64,000 nucleotides of DNA from Bactrocera neohumeralis (taxonomy: Eukaryota > Arthropoda > Insecta > Diptera > Tephritidae). Both the position numbers and the translations under genes were made by a program. The notes under the pieces were generated by a model. It saw only the letters and a program-made list of their open reading frames with translations. It was not told the DNA's origin and did no database searches. Below are positions 12,811 to 25,185 of this stretch, piece after piece (the first letter of the stretch is position 1; every line of letters begins with the position of its first letter). The stretch spans positions 10,571,401 through 10,635,400 of the forward strand of contig NC_065921.1 of the NCBI RefSeq assembly GCF_024586455.1, given 5' to 3'.

Positions 12811-15299
12811 TTTGTCACCCTTCTACATGCACGTGCTTGAGTTCCATTTAGTGGAAAAGTCAAATGGACAGCAAAAAAGCGAAAAAGAAGACAAGCAGGA
12901 CAGACAAGCATGCAACGGACAGCTGAAAAGTCATGGCGGGGCAAATAACTTGCACGTGATTTTCACTTCACTTTCATTTCATTTTTATTTTTATGCTCGC
13001 AGACTGAAACAGCGCTAAATAATATTGAAAATGCCGTTGCTCACTATGAATTATTTTCTATAAGCATTTTTTGCTGCTCGCCACTGTATTAAACCTTGCA
13101 ACTCTACTTGTATTTGCGATGTTGTTGTGTTGTGCTGTTTTTTTTTCGATGTCTTGTATTACTTTTGTGCTTTGTTTTTGCACTTCAAATTGCTAGCAAC
13201 ATTCCGACACGCAAAATTTAATTTACTGCTCATCAGCTTCTCCACTCGCTGCCCTCCACCCCGGCTTTCATAGATTCTTTCCTCGCAGCTAAGCTTTTCC
13301 GTGTATTTTGACTGACCATTGCAATTTTGTTTCAGCATTTTATCTGATTTCTAGCTTGGCGTTGTTGTATTTGCAACTCACTCGCAGTTTTCTCGCTTTT
13401 CCTGAAGTGATTTTCTTCAATTTCAATTTGCTGCCAGGTCCCTTCGCTTGCTTTGTGTCTTCCGTGAAAGCACTAAATATCCAGCATTTACGATGACCCA
13501 AATGAAATTCAGAAGTGTGAGTGTGAGTTTGTACTCACACACATGCATGAGTGCACTAGTATATGTGTGAGTTTCTTATATGTGTGTATGTGACTTTTCC
13601 TTAAATGTGTATGAGACTGTCCTTACATGTGTAGGTGTTCAAGTAATGTGTTCGCTTGTGTAGCAGTGCCCGTTTGACATGCTATCTTCCACTTACTTCT
13701 GATCAAGTGAAGTTTGTTCACACCACACACACACATACACAAACCCCACTTTGAAGTCTGTCACGCACGTTTGCACACACATACACACATACTCAGGAAT
13801 ATACAGTTGGAATACAATGAATTTTTTAGTTCTATTATTATTAACCGAGAAGTCAAAAACAGAGACGTGATGCTTGGCGAGTGCCAGTGTGTCAATGTAT
13901 AGGATATATATGTACATATGTTTGTACGAATATATGTGTGTGTGCGTGTTTGCACTTTCTGTTGCCAACGGGAATGTGCCAAATATGTGAGTGTTTACTT
14001 CACTGGGAACTGCAAGTTTGTACCGACATATGTAAGCAGCGCTTTAAGTGTGTGTGTGTGAGTGCGCTCTCGACCATTTGTAAGTGTGCTTGAGCAGCCA
14101 AGGAGCCGAGGAGCTGCAGCGCCAGCAGGAAACGGTGATAAGCGTAGTTGATGCAGGAAAAGCACGCATTGCAGCAGTTGAGCACATATGACGCCTCATA
14201 TGAATTTATGTGTGTCTGCACATTGCTCTTCACAAATATAACTGCACAAATATATATACATATACGCACAAGCGTGTGTATGCGTTTGCTTATTTTAATA
14301 ATAGAAATTTATATGTGTCAGCGCATATTTGCTAGCTTTTGGTTTAGTCAAGTGTGTCAAATAGAAATTGGAGCACGTTGCTGATGTGTTATTGTAATAA
14401 CTGTACCCATTACTGTTGGCGCTATTGGCTGCTCCGCACACGCACACACATATGCATCTACTTGGTTGGCCCTGTATTAGTATGCTGCAACAATAACAGT
14501 AATTTTACTGTTTGTTTTTCAATATCCTCGTTACTGCTTATTTACATACACGCTTTTTGCTACATAAATACATATGTGTGTGGTATTGAATACTAAGCAG
14601 GAAGCCGCACAAGCATACACACACAAAAGTTTGTAGAATTTAGCAGGAATACTGCAAAATTCAAATTTGCTGAAGTGCTCTATTAAATAAAATTAAATTC
14701 AATTATCATGTTTGTCACATCTGTTTGAATATTTGAAAATTTTGCGAATAGCGTTCATACTAAACGGTTTATGTGTGGCACAAATAAGGAAATATAATGC
14801 ATTTCCATTTAAAGAAAGCAAATTCGCTAAAGGGTTTTCTAATTTTTGGCATTAAGGTAAAACATGGAACATTTATTTTTCAAAATTTTCACTCGACCCT
14901 TATTTTTAGTGAAAAGAATGCATAGCAAAGCTTAAGTTACGGTTCATGTGTAGTCCGCATCGATTTCAAGAGGATTACTTTAAGGCGCATTGCAGTTTGT
15001 AGTCATATTTCTTTTGCTAAGCATCAAGTGCATATGCTTCTCAAACGACTTATAGTTTATTTCATATTATTTAAACTACACGCAGTCGATGACTCACAGT
15101 AAAGTAAAGTTAAAACCAAAGTCGTTTAGGAAAAACCGATCGTATATCTAAATGAGTATTGCTATATTAAAGAAAATCCAAAATAGTGCCCGATGTAAGC
15201 AATACTAAATAAATTGAAGCAAAAAGCTTGGACAATTTTCGTTACAAATTTCTGAGAAAAAATTATTAATTTTTTTTCAAAGGCGCCTTTTCGAATGTT
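12811..15299. repeat. TG/CA-rich stretch with alternating purine-pyrimidine runs
   Basis: About 13510-13660, 13715-13800, 13915-13960, 14040-14065, 14230-14280 and 14430-14460 are degenerate (TG)n or (CA)n with GTGTGAG and TATATGTG variants. All overlapping open frames are shadows of these repeats. About 13030-13500 is repeat-poor unique DNA. No gene recognised. Confidence 0.55.
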
Positions 15300-15835
15300 T
15301 CATAAATATTGCAAAAATTAAGCCTTATCATACTACATTTTTCTAGGCATAAAGCTCTCCGGAAGAACCAATAAAATTTTTGAAGTTTACGGAGACGATG
15401 CTTTATCATTTCATGTAGAACAACTACGGTTCGCTCGCTTCCGTTATGGAAATTTCGATGTGAAAGAATTAACACGATTCTTTGCTGAAACGAAATGAAA
15501 TCGCACCACTTCTGAAGCGAACCACTTCTGAAAAATGTGCGAAAAAGATCATATTTCAAACGAGAAACAGGAAAGAGAACTTTCATCAGGACAACGCTAA
15601 ACCATACATACTTCGATGACTCGGAAAAAGTTGAGAGAGCTCGACTGGGAAGTTTTGATGCATCCACCATATAGCCTTGACCTTGCACCATCGAACTACC
15701 ATTTGTTTCTGGCAATGTAGAACTCCCTTAATAGAGTAAAGTTGGCTTCAAAAGAAGCCTGTGAAAATTACTTGTCGCAGTTTTTCGCTGAGAAACCAGA
15801 AAAGTTTACACTGATGGAATAATGATAAATATTAA
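15300..15835 (+). mobile_element. mariner transposase relic, internally deleted
   Basis: Plus-strand translation gives KIFEVYGDDAL and RFARFRYGNFDVKE (about 15375-15470), the N-terminal helix-turn-helix region. Then follow FHQDNAKPY (about 15582), which holds the second catalytic aspartate, and the PPYSLDLAPSNYHLF block (about 15664-15708). There the last aspartate of the usual SDYHLF is asparagine. After a stop come NSLN and LASKEACENYLSQFF. The section between the N-terminal domain and HQDNA, which should carry the first aspartate, is largely missing. Several stops and frameshifts make it dead. The 149-codon minus-strand frame over it is a shadow. Confidence 0.8.
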
Positions 15836-16480
15836 CATAGATTTTAGTTTTCTCAGGATGTTAGCATACCAATGAGAAGAATTTAATCGCTTTTAAAAGT
15901 GATAGGACTCTAATACCCTTATATATCTGTCAATTGTCTTTAAAATAATATAGGCTTTTCAAACATACGATACATACTGCACGAACAACGGTATTTTACA
16001 ACGCATGAATTAAAATGGGTGAAAGCAGCCTTCATATTCCTTTAATTTCCATATTGACATAAGTTAAATACATATATTATTTGTTATGTTAGTTGGAGAA
16101 AGAATAAAGAGAAGAAACAGTACTCTATAATAATGAAGCTTAAAATTCGAGGGGTATGGCATTTTCCAAAATGAATAAAAAGCAATGAAACTTACTCTCT
16201 AAAGATGTAGTTCTCGACTGAGTTCTACATCTACTCTCCGAAAAAATGGAAATCTTCCATAAACGTGGTAAGGTATCGTTTTACTTTGTACCATTTAGCA
16301 TTTATATGAATGCTTTATTTGCGAGAGTTGTAAAGTTGTAATAATATCTTGTCGGTCTTATTTAACCCAGTTATCAAATAAAATCTCCGTTTTTCTAGCT
16401 TAAGTATACTTGATTTTCAACACTTTAAGGAGTTATTGTAAATTCCAGAAATCAAATGTTTTTTTGTTTTTGTAATATAT
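15836..16480. other. AT-rich DNA between two transposon relics
   Basis: No gene or repeat recognised. It may include decayed 3' sequence of the preceding mariner. Confidence 0.4.
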
Positions 16481-16840
16481 TTGAATATTTGCCCATATTG
16501 GAGCGTCCTCCAAGCTGAGAATGCAGCCATCAAGATAGCAGTATATTTGCTGCTCCGGATTGCGGCTTCCTTTAAAGAAGTAACTATTCACTCAGATAGC
16601 TGTTTGGAAGAAGATGAGGTGGAAACAACTCAACACTTCCTTCTTGACTATCCCCCGTTTGTCAGGTCAAGACTTAAACACTTGGAAGCGCATATCTTCA
16701 GACATCAAATTTGTATTGGCTACAAAACATTTTGCCAATCTGTAATTTTTATTTTTTTTGGCCTCACAAAGGATTACATATGTATATTAGTCCACGTGCG
16801 ATCATCGATCAGCCATCTTATCTAACCTAAGCCAACCTAA
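16481..16840 (+). mobile_element. LOA/I-like non-LTR retrotransposon 3' fragment
   Basis: The frame reads WSVLQAENAAIKIAVYLLL and VTIHSDS, typical of the RNase H domain in LOA- and I-type elements (vfQAE..Ai, then IhSDSqaA). It jumps directly to EEDEVETTQHFLLDYPPF and RSRLKHLEAHIF, the C-terminal cysteine/histidine region usually found about 100 residues later. An internal deletion has therefore joined the two. The sequence after the stop contains CTAACCTAAGCCAACCTAA, a common 3'-end word of such elements in flies. Non-functional. The exact clade (LOA, I or R1) is uncertain. Confidence 0.7.
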
Positions 16841-18470
16841 TATATTTCAAAATATTTGAAATTGATTCGATAAATAGTTTCGGAGATAATGCTTCCAAAA
16901 CTTTAAACGATTTTTTTCGGAACGCGGTTTTCACATTCGATGGTGACTTTCTTAGGCATTTTATAGTTAACGAAGAAACGATACTTGAGTAATAACATGA
17001 TTAATATAGTTTTCGATGTTTTATTTTAAATTGTAAAATTAAAACTATTTTCAAAAAAGCTTGTAGATGACACAAAATTAATTTCCGCAGCGTTGTTCGA
17101 TAATTTGTTGAACAACCTGGTTGTTTTCTTTGTTGTTAGCTAAATGTAGTATAACATTCTCAACAAAACGTGATGAAACAATTACGGTGAAGCGCATAAC
17201 AAAAATAAAAACAACTTCTTTTGGTATTAGTTATGAATGTAACGGTACATGCCCACGCACACACATATGTACACATATGCATACATACTTACAATTATTT
17301 GTGCAACAGCTTGCATATTGGCTTTTCGTGCAAATAATAACAACAAAAACAATTGTAACAACCACACACATATACTAGCGTGTGGCAAACAGAAAAGTTT
17401 TAAACAAAAACAACAATTTTATCAACATTTTGCGCTATTACAATTTAGCATTTATGCACATGAAAGTTTGCATGCATGTGTGTGTGGGGAATTTCAATAC
17501 CACACACAGGCATGCAATATGTATAACAGAAAGTCTGCGAATAACAACACGCTGAAGGCGACGGCGGAGGCAACGCATGTAACTGTCAACAGCAAAATGT
17601 TGGACAAACCATATACAAACATACACACATACATATTGTGGCCATGTGAGTGCAACAGTTCTCTCCGATATGCATGCCACATGCACATTTATGAGCATAT
17701 AAAATTTTACGGCAGCGCAATTTTATGGTGGCAACATTCCGAAATGCTTTTGTATTAGTTCTTTGATTGGTTTGTGAACAACTTCCAATGAACTACAAAA
17801 CAAATTGTTTGTCTAACAACAACTTTACTTCGCCGCATGGTCATGTTCGTATGTATGCGACGAAAATATTAGCACAACGGAAGTTTGGTTGCCGCACATA
17901 ATAAATTTTGTAGTTGGTTTAGCATGGTGGGCAATTGCGATGTGTCACCATTAAATTGTACAACAACATTTGCATAATTGTGTAATTGTGGCATTTGCAA
18001 TTGTAGTTGCTTAAATGGTCGCGAAATTGTGTGTAAACCACAAAGCAGACAGACAGTCGCTTAGTAGTTTGCGAACATTGGCGTCCAATGTTTGTTGCAA
18101 GGCAAATATACAGTTGTAAAGGAAGACATTTATAGTTGCCAGTATTTTTAAGTCGTGCCTAACATAAAATATGCCAGCAACTGCACAAAGTAATCGTGTT
18201 GAAAATGTTTGTGTAGGGTTTTCTCTAAATTTAGTCACATTTGGTAATTACTCATGAATTTTTTCACTTATACCTTAAAGCTTAATAGGAGGACAGGATT
18301 TCATTAAATTTGATCACATTCATAATTTGTATATCCGCACTCTTTCAAGTCAGAAGAAACGTACTTTAACAAATGATGATTTATTTTGAAAATTTTTGGA
18401 TACCCTTGATTCCGTACCATCTAATCAGGAGGGATATTTCAAATCCAAAAAAAAATATTTTTTTATACTT
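16841..18470. other. AT-rich DNA with microsatellites; 169-codon frame judged spurious
   Basis: A 169-codon frame at 17249-17758 is the longest open frame in the window. It is built over CACACATAT and ACAAC low-complexity DNA, is rich in H, T, N and Y, and has overlapping frames on the other strand. I see no domain. The rest is unremarkable. Confidence 0.5.
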
Positions 18471-18474
18471 ATAT

Positions 18475-19765
18475 GCTTTATAATATAGGCAATGATCGAT
18501 AGTGATCGACGGACCAGTAAATGAATAAATGAGCATCATCCCCCGACCTCAACATACACACCACACTAGTACACAACATCGGCTCAGACTCACAACACTG
18601 ATACGCAACCTTCACCACACTCACCATATCATCACTTACAATCCATATTATGCACAACTCATGAGAGTACCACACATCAACACTGCGGAAAAGCTCCTTT
18701 ATAGTGTGGGATCCCACCGCAAAGCATGTTTCTGGCTTCATCATCCCGGACGCTGCCACAGAGGGGACTAGTACGTCGGTCAGCTAATTGCTAGCTACCC
18801 CTTTATGCCCACGCACCCAGATCAGGTGCACACGGCTGCAAACTGATAGACGATTCATCATTCCTATACATTCCTCCACTAAAAGCGATTTGACTTCATA
18901 AGCTGAGATCGTCTTTAGTACCGTTAGATTATCGCAAAGCATAGTGATACGCTGGTTGCGATAATTGTGCTGGAGATTGATTTCTGCACACTGACTTTTA
19001 GCAAATACTTCTGCTTGAAAGACTTTTAGCAAATACTTTTGCTTGAAAGATGCTCGAAAAACGTGCCATTGGTATGGATAGTTTGATAGTCCCGCAATGT
19101 CTGATCCAATGCCCTTCGGTGTTTTCGAGCCGTCAGTACACTATTGGGTAGTTCTGCACTTCAGTAGTAAGACGAGAGTGTAATCATTCCACTCCGCCTA
19201 ACTGCCGAGAGTAACTCTAAACTTCTTTCTAAGGTTTACGCTCTTCGTTTGTTTGACGATATTACATTCCCTTTGTCAAAAGCCTCTGCTGCCATGAGCA
19301 GCATGTTATGTTTCGCTACCTGTTTGATTACTAGATGCAGTGGTGTGAGCTCCAGCATGACCTCAAATGCTGCGGTTGGACAAGTGCGTAATGCCGCTGA
19401 AGCATAGACACATGCGAGCCTTTGCTGCTTCGATAGTTGAAGGCCTACCGTAAACTGCATTGCTTTAGATGCCCAAGCAATCGCCCCATAAGTGACTATA
19501 TGCCTTTTGATCATGGTATACAGCTATTTGATGATACCTGGCTTGCAGCGCCAGGATCATGAGTGCCTTGGTGGCTTTGAACAATGTTAATTCCACGTGT
19601 ATATTCCACCGTAAGGTTGAGTCTAATGTGATGCCAAGGCATTTTACCTCTTTATACACCTCCAACTTTCTGCCAACGGACAACGAACAACCCAAAACTT
19701 TCACATTTAAAGATAGCCTTTGCCTAACTTTGCAACGCTTGCTTTGTAACGATCCTACTTAAGCA
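18475..19765 (-). mobile_element. LOA/I-like non-LTR retrotransposon relic (RT end plus RNase H)
   Basis: Reading the minus strand from 19760 downwards gives the end of a reverse transcriptase (VKCLGITLDSTLRWNIH, about 19600-19650). Next is the conserved linker with ASAALRTCPTAAFEVML and ELTPLHLVI (about 19310-19400). Then comes an RNase H start TDGSKTPKGIGSDIAG (about 19090-19140) and its core VFQAEVFAKS, MLCDNLTVLKTIS and HLIWVRGHKGV (about 18790-19030). Residual C-terminal sequence runs to about 18478. The pieces lie in different frames with stops. A 28-bp tandem duplication at 18993-19048 adds a further frameshift. The 5' part (endonuclease and most of RT) is absent, as in 5'-truncated insertions. 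Confidence 0.8.
18993..19048. repeat. 28-bp tandem duplication inside the RNase H relic
   Basis: Two adjacent 28-bp copies beginning GACTTTTAGCAAATACTT differ by one base (C/T). As 28 is not a multiple of three, the duplication shifts the reading frame of the retrotransposon relic. Confidence 0.9.
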
Positions 19766-20833
19766 GGGTTATTCTCAAACAATGACATAAAATTCACCTC
19801 AAAATGGAATTTAAAAATAGTGACAAAGTAAACAATGCACTAAGATACAAACTTGTGCAATAAAAATTGCAACTAAAAAAAAATTAAGCAAAAAATTAAA
19901 CAGAAAGCGAAACAGAATGACGTCGAAAGAGTTGCTCGAATGAAAGTTCACATAAAGGCGAAAGGAAAAGTGCATGCAACCAGAAACCACGAAACACACA
20001 CTTAACCGCACTTTGTACTCAAAAGCGCTTAGATATCTATTTGCAACTTCGCAAATACACGGACAAATGTACAAGCAAGCGTCGTGTTACTTTAAACATG
20101 CTTTTATATAAATTTGTGTAAATATGTTTATTGCATTTGCGCAACTGTCAGCTTTTGTGTGGGTGAGTGTGTGCATATTTAGTTTTTATTTGTCTGTCTC
20201 TCTATTTTCTTGGCACTGAAACTCCAACAAAAATCATCAGTTAGCAAGTGTGCTGTTAAAAATAAATGCCTCCACCCCCTCCTACTCAAGCAAAGCTGCC
20301 CTCCTCGTTTTAATAAAGTTTGCACTTTGTGTACATTTTCTGGGTTTTATTTTGCTTTGTGTATTTTGTAAGTGTAATTGGATGATTGTGCTGATGTCAT
20401 TTGAATAGCTTAACCGAGTATCATATTCTACAGTTGCGCCAACCAACACACACATCCCCATTGAGGCACATACAGCGTCAGGCGACTTTCTTCTGCCACT
20501 TTGAATATTTAAAATGTAATTTAAATAAAATAATTTGCCAAATAAGACGACTTTTTATTGTGGCATTTAACAGTGGGCTGCACAAATAAAAGGCTTCACA
20601 GAGAAATCCGAAGTATGCGAAAGCAATTTGTATTGTCATGTAGATAGCTTATAGTACAAGTATAGCAACATTTTATGCGCTTTGTTGTTATTTTTGCCAT
20701 AGCAAATAATGTAGTTGAATAACGATAACAAAGAAGAAATTGGGAATGTGAAGAAAAAATGTTAACTTCGCCTGCAGCTATAATATTGTAAGCAAATAAA
20801 AAATTTTCTATACACCAAGTTGATTTTCGGCGG
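19766..20833. other. Unique DNA, no gene seen
   Basis: Only short frames (up to 95 codons) without recognisable domains. Composition is mixed, with a TG-rich patch at about 20150-20210. Confidence 0.5.
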
Positions 20834-21885
20834 TCAATTTGTATGGTAGCTATATGTATACTATAGTGGTTCGATTTGAACAATTTCTTCAGTAATTATA
20901 GTGCTGGCCCGAAAAATAATTTGTGTCAAATTTTGTGAGGATATCTTGTAAAATCAGAAAGTTTTCCCAAGAAGGATTTGTCTTTTTTCAAACAGTTTGT
21001 ATGGCAGCTATACGCTATAGTGATTCGATCTGAACAATTTCTTCAGAGATTGCAGTGCTAGCATGAAAAATAATGTTTGCCAAATTTCGTCAGAATATCT
21101 TGTAAACTGAAAATGTTTTCCGCACAAGGACTTATTTTTTACCATTCCATTTGTATGGCAGCTATATTCCATAATAATCCGATCCGAATAATTCCTTCAG
21201 AGATTGTAGCTTTGCCGTAACAATTTGTCTGTTCCAAATTTTGTGAAGGTATCTTGTCAAACAAAATTTTTTTCCATAAAGGACTTCATTTTGATTAATC
21301 AGTTTGTATGGCAGCTATATGGAATAGTGATCCGATGTAAATGATTTATTCGGATATTAAAACATTGCTTTCGCCAATATTCTGTGCCAAGTTTTGTGAA
21401 GATACCTTGTCAAACTAAAAAGTTTTCCCCACAAGGACCTCATTTTGATTAATCAGTTTGTATGGTAGCTATATGATATAGTGATCAAATCTGAATAATT
21501 TGTTCGGAGATTGTTGCATAGCGTTGAAAAATAATCTATGTTAATTTTCACTAGATACTGAGTTTGTTAATGAACCAATCTATCTCAAGAAATGAACGAT
21601 TTCTTTCAACGGATGTGCCTATATTTCAACTACTTCTAAGGAGAATTCTTTAGGTATTGATTTCATTATTGACTTGTCTCTGAACTGAAAGCCGCTATGT
21701 TTTAATTTTTACCTCCTTAATAAATAATCGCCTGGTTACCATTTTTTACCGCATTTTTTCTAAGACAAGAGAAAAGAACTTTAAACTGATTTATTTATGA
21801 GTTTCACTAAGAATTTTTGTCAATAATTTTTATTGAAGCTGACGAGTACCAGTTCAAAACAAGAAATACCCTGTTCAGGGTATAA
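20834..21885 (+). repeat. 154-bp repeat family, five tandem units with palindromic end
   Basis: The word GTATGGYAGCTATA starts at 20841, 20999, 21153, 21306 and 21460, giving periods of 158, 154, 153 and 154 bp. Each unit continues with a TAGTGATYCGAT block, AATTTNTTC, GAGATTG and an AAATTTTGTGAAGATATCTTG block, then a GTTTTCC...AAGGACT block. After a less repetitive stretch, the palindrome ATACCCTGTTCAGGGTAT occurs at 21866-21883, matching the end of the 55-kb copy. It has no coding potential. It looks like a tandemly expanded non-autonomous transposable element. I cannot name the family. Confidence 0.75.
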
Positions 21886-24429
21886 AAAGTGTTTTAGTAA
21901 CTCTCTCTTTCTAGTCTCAATACTATTTAGACTATTTCTAATAACACAATAGACCTGGCGGCTAAGAAACGAAAGTGTCAGTTTACTGAGTAAATATCTG
22001 AAAATATCTAAAAGCCGTACCAATATTTCCAGAATTTCAATGAGAGATTCCGAGTAAATATATAAATGACTTGAAAAGCATGTAAATTAACATGAAATAG
22101 AGTTGCCGCCCATTAAAAAAGTAATGTGATTTTCAGTAATAAACATTTTTGAATTTTTTTCCTGTGTATATGCTCAAACTCACTCAATTATTCTTGGAAA
22201 TAATCGATTGATCCTACAGCCAGAGCGCATTCCAATTAAATCATTACACCAGCACGCCTAGCCTCTATTCCGAGTAAGTTCCTTGTTATTCCATTTAAAT
22301 AACTCAATTGAACCTGGTTGGCAGAGCCACATATAAACATACATATAGTATATACATATTTAAAATGCAATGAAATGTACTAACTAATTGTACAACAACA
22401 ACAAAAAAATTGCAAAACAAATTAGTCAAATTGTGTGCGTAGCCCTACTGCTGCATATACTCGTATTGTCCGGTGACTTTCATTTAAAATGTAAATTGCC
22501 AAATGGTTTGAAAGCAAACTGTCACAGAAATACCCAAATGGTTGGACTGTTTTTGGTTAGAGCCATGCATTGGCCAACGGAAGTAATTGACTTTGTCAGT
22601 GTTCAATTGCTAGGCAATTATATGCGCATGTTTTACAACTGCAACTGGCAAGTAGGTGAGGTATATATACATATGTAAGCATATACAGGTCGGCCCTATA
22701 TATTACAGTATATGCTCTCGACCAAGTTGCACAAACCGAATGCAAAGTATTTGCTAATTAAAGGACGCCGCATGAAAATAGTAGACCTCAATTGCTTTTG
22801 CATACACACATATGTATATATGTATATACATATATTTATATAGGAATAAAACATGTAAATATATGCATGCACACATATGCGCTTGCAACATACACATTTG
22901 TGGCGTGTATGTGTGGCATGTAGCGTGCATGTACTTTGTATGTGCTTGCTCCCTAACATTTAGTTGTCGGTGAGTTTATTGTGCCACACTGGCCACAATG
23001 TCATCACGTGTGTGGCAGCGAAAAAAGTAAAAGCGCAGAATAAATGTTAAAAAATTAACGGTAATTACCAGCAATTATCCGACTGTCAGCGCAATGTTGA
23101 AAAACGCTTTTACACCGAAGGCAATGAAAGGCTCTATATATATTTGTAATAATTTATGTATTTTTTTTTTGTATAACAAATAGGCATAAACACTCAAGCA
23201 TACATGTATGTATGTGTTCAAGCGTTCGCAACAACATGCTTTTGATAAAAAATAGCGTTGTTTTTGTTTCTGGTTTATCATAAATTATTAAAAACATGTT
23301 AACGAGCCGGAATTTTCGAATAGCTTTAAGCTTTTTTGTTTTTCATAAATTTTTCAAGTTTCACCAAAATCATGGCAATTTGTAAACTGCAAATTTTATT
23401 GTAAAAAAGTTTTAACTAGATTCTGTATTAAAAGTAATTTAAAATTTACTTTTTCCAGCCGACCTATTTTCAGCCCTTTTTCTGTTTTTTCAGTGCCAAC
23501 GGACGTGTGTGCTAATTTATAATTTATGCGCCAGGTTAGCATTTAGTGCTGGTGCTTTTCTTCTTCACTTTTTAGTTTGCTATTTTTCAGGCTCATCTAT
23601 GTGCGTATGTATGTATGCGCAGCTTCATTTTCAGATAGTCATGTAGGGTAAATTTTTAAAGCTAATTGATGGTTGTAGTATTTTTCTCATTAGAGCAAAT
23701 AAAGGGTGACACAAAGGGGTTTTAAGAAGAAATAAAACATATATACATATGTGTGTCTGCCGCGACCAGCACGAGTAATTTCCAGCCGAGGGTTTTATTT
23801 TTACAACACTTTTTGCAGCAATTGAGGGCGTATGCAAGTAATAACGTTTAGAATATTCTCTTCCAAAGCGTCAATCGTCTCGGGCATATCTGCGTAGACA
23901 AGCACCACTTTAAGCGCGACTTGATATCTATGTTTGACACTTCCTCTACTTAAGATACTCCATCTCACTCTAATCCGGCTGTCAGCCTTTTGTGAAATTT
24001 CATTGCATATCGTTTTGAGTAATTTCCGTATTTCTTGTACTTGTTTGGTAGTCTGACAGATGACACTTTGTGCAAACTCAATCTCATCAGCTATTTTTGT
24101 TTTCCTTCCTTATTTTGTTTCTTAGCTACCTAAGCCGTTTTCTTGACCGCAAAAACTTCGTTTATTAACGTACCCATTCAACAAAATGTGGGGTTCATCG
24201 CCCGAACCGGACGATTATTTTGGTAAAGAAAGTTTTACTCCTCAAAAAAGTTTTGCTATATTAAAAAACAAACACCCGTTAGAATAATGGTCAATTTAAC
24301 ATCTTTATTTATACCGCCCTTTTAAAAGCCGCCATTAAAATTTTGTATGTATGTATTGTAAAACTTTGAAAAGTATATGTCAAAATAAATGTAATAGAAT
24401 ATAGAGATGGCAAGTCTTCTTAAAAATAC
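21886..24429. other. Single-copy DNA with short microsatellites
   Basis: Holds TATA/CATA runs at about 22795-22870, GTATGTAT near 23205 and 23605, and a 96-codon frame at 22388-22678. That frame starts with a hydrophobic segment (VCVALLLHILVLSG) but matches no family I know and lacks support from neighbours. No gene is called. Confidence 0.5.
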
Positions 24430-25185
24430 TTTACCGTGCAAGATCTTTTAAAAAACCCTTTTTTTATTAAGGACTACTTTGAATAAAATTTGCCGGAACC
24501 CCGTCTATTAGTGCTTTTATGGTAGTGTTCGATACTCTCATAGCTGCTGAGCACTACTTTCCTTTAGAGTCTTGAGGACCCTTGGTCACTGTTTTGCTGC
24601 CTTCATCTCCCTTTTTACTAAAGGCCAGTATCTCTCAATCGGCCTTAGTTCTATACAGTTAGTTGGATTGCTATTCTAGGTACTAAAATCACTCCATTCC
24701 ATTGGGAACACTTGTAAGGCTGTTTTGCTATAGTGACATGGACCGAAAAAAAGTGAACACTTCATGTTGGCTTAGAAATGGGAGCAATCTCTTTTGTAAA
24801 CATTTCCTCTTATATTTCGCTGCTGATTAAACCCGAAGTAACGAATGAGCTGCTCTTTTGCCACAATTGCAAATTGCTTGCCACACTAGAAATTTCTTTA
24901 GAATTTTTATCACCTTTTTGGCTTTGAATTTTTTAACAACATTTCCTCGAGTATCGGCTGTATAAAATTCCTGTCCTGTTAGCTGAGAAAAGTCCGCTAA
25001 AACGTAGGTTTCGTCATTCATTTTGCAGCATTCGAATTTCTTAACTAAATCTTTCGTCAGCTTCTTAGCTCGTTGTTTTGCGGTTTCGTTCTTGATTGCG
25101 TTTCTGTCCGGAATTTTTGTGCCTTGTATGCCTTCAGTTCAGCTTTCTTCTTCGTCCTGCGTTCTTCGCAGCTAGCCTACCTCGC
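24430..25185 (-). mobile_element. Tc1/mariner transposase relic of the DETYV type
   Basis: Minus-strand order is AELKAYKAQK (about 25130), AKKLTKDLVKKFECCKM, then NDETYVLADFSQLTGQEFYT (about 24960-25020), which carries the first catalytic aspartate. These are followed by KFLVWQAICNCG, CLQKRLLPFLSQHE (about 24780), a degraded CHYSKTAL block, and ELRPIERYWPLVKREMKA (about 24600-24650) with the final acidic residue. This is the layout of a known insect Tc1/mariner family with DETYV and NCPELRPIERYW signatures. There is a frameshift after KAYKAQK and several stops further on. The second catalytic aspartate (usually in DLASCHYSK) is lost. Dead copy. Confidence 0.8.

Noticed and set aside
13500..14660. 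Multiple overlapping frames as small cysteine- and histidine-rich proteins
   Set aside because: All are translations of TG/CA microsatellites on both strands.
15266..15715. 149-codon minus-strand open frame
   Set aside because: Exactly antisense to the plus-strand mariner relic, whose motifs are recognisable.
17249..17758. 169-codon plus-strand open frame, the longest in the window
   Set aside because: Built on CACACATA- and ACAAC-type low-complexity DNA with competing antisense frames; no domain, signal or family resemblance.
22388..22678. 96-codon frame with a hydrophobic N-terminus, possible secreted peptide
   Set aside because: One hydrophobic stretch is not enough, and the upstream context is ACAAC-rich simple DNA. 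No family match.
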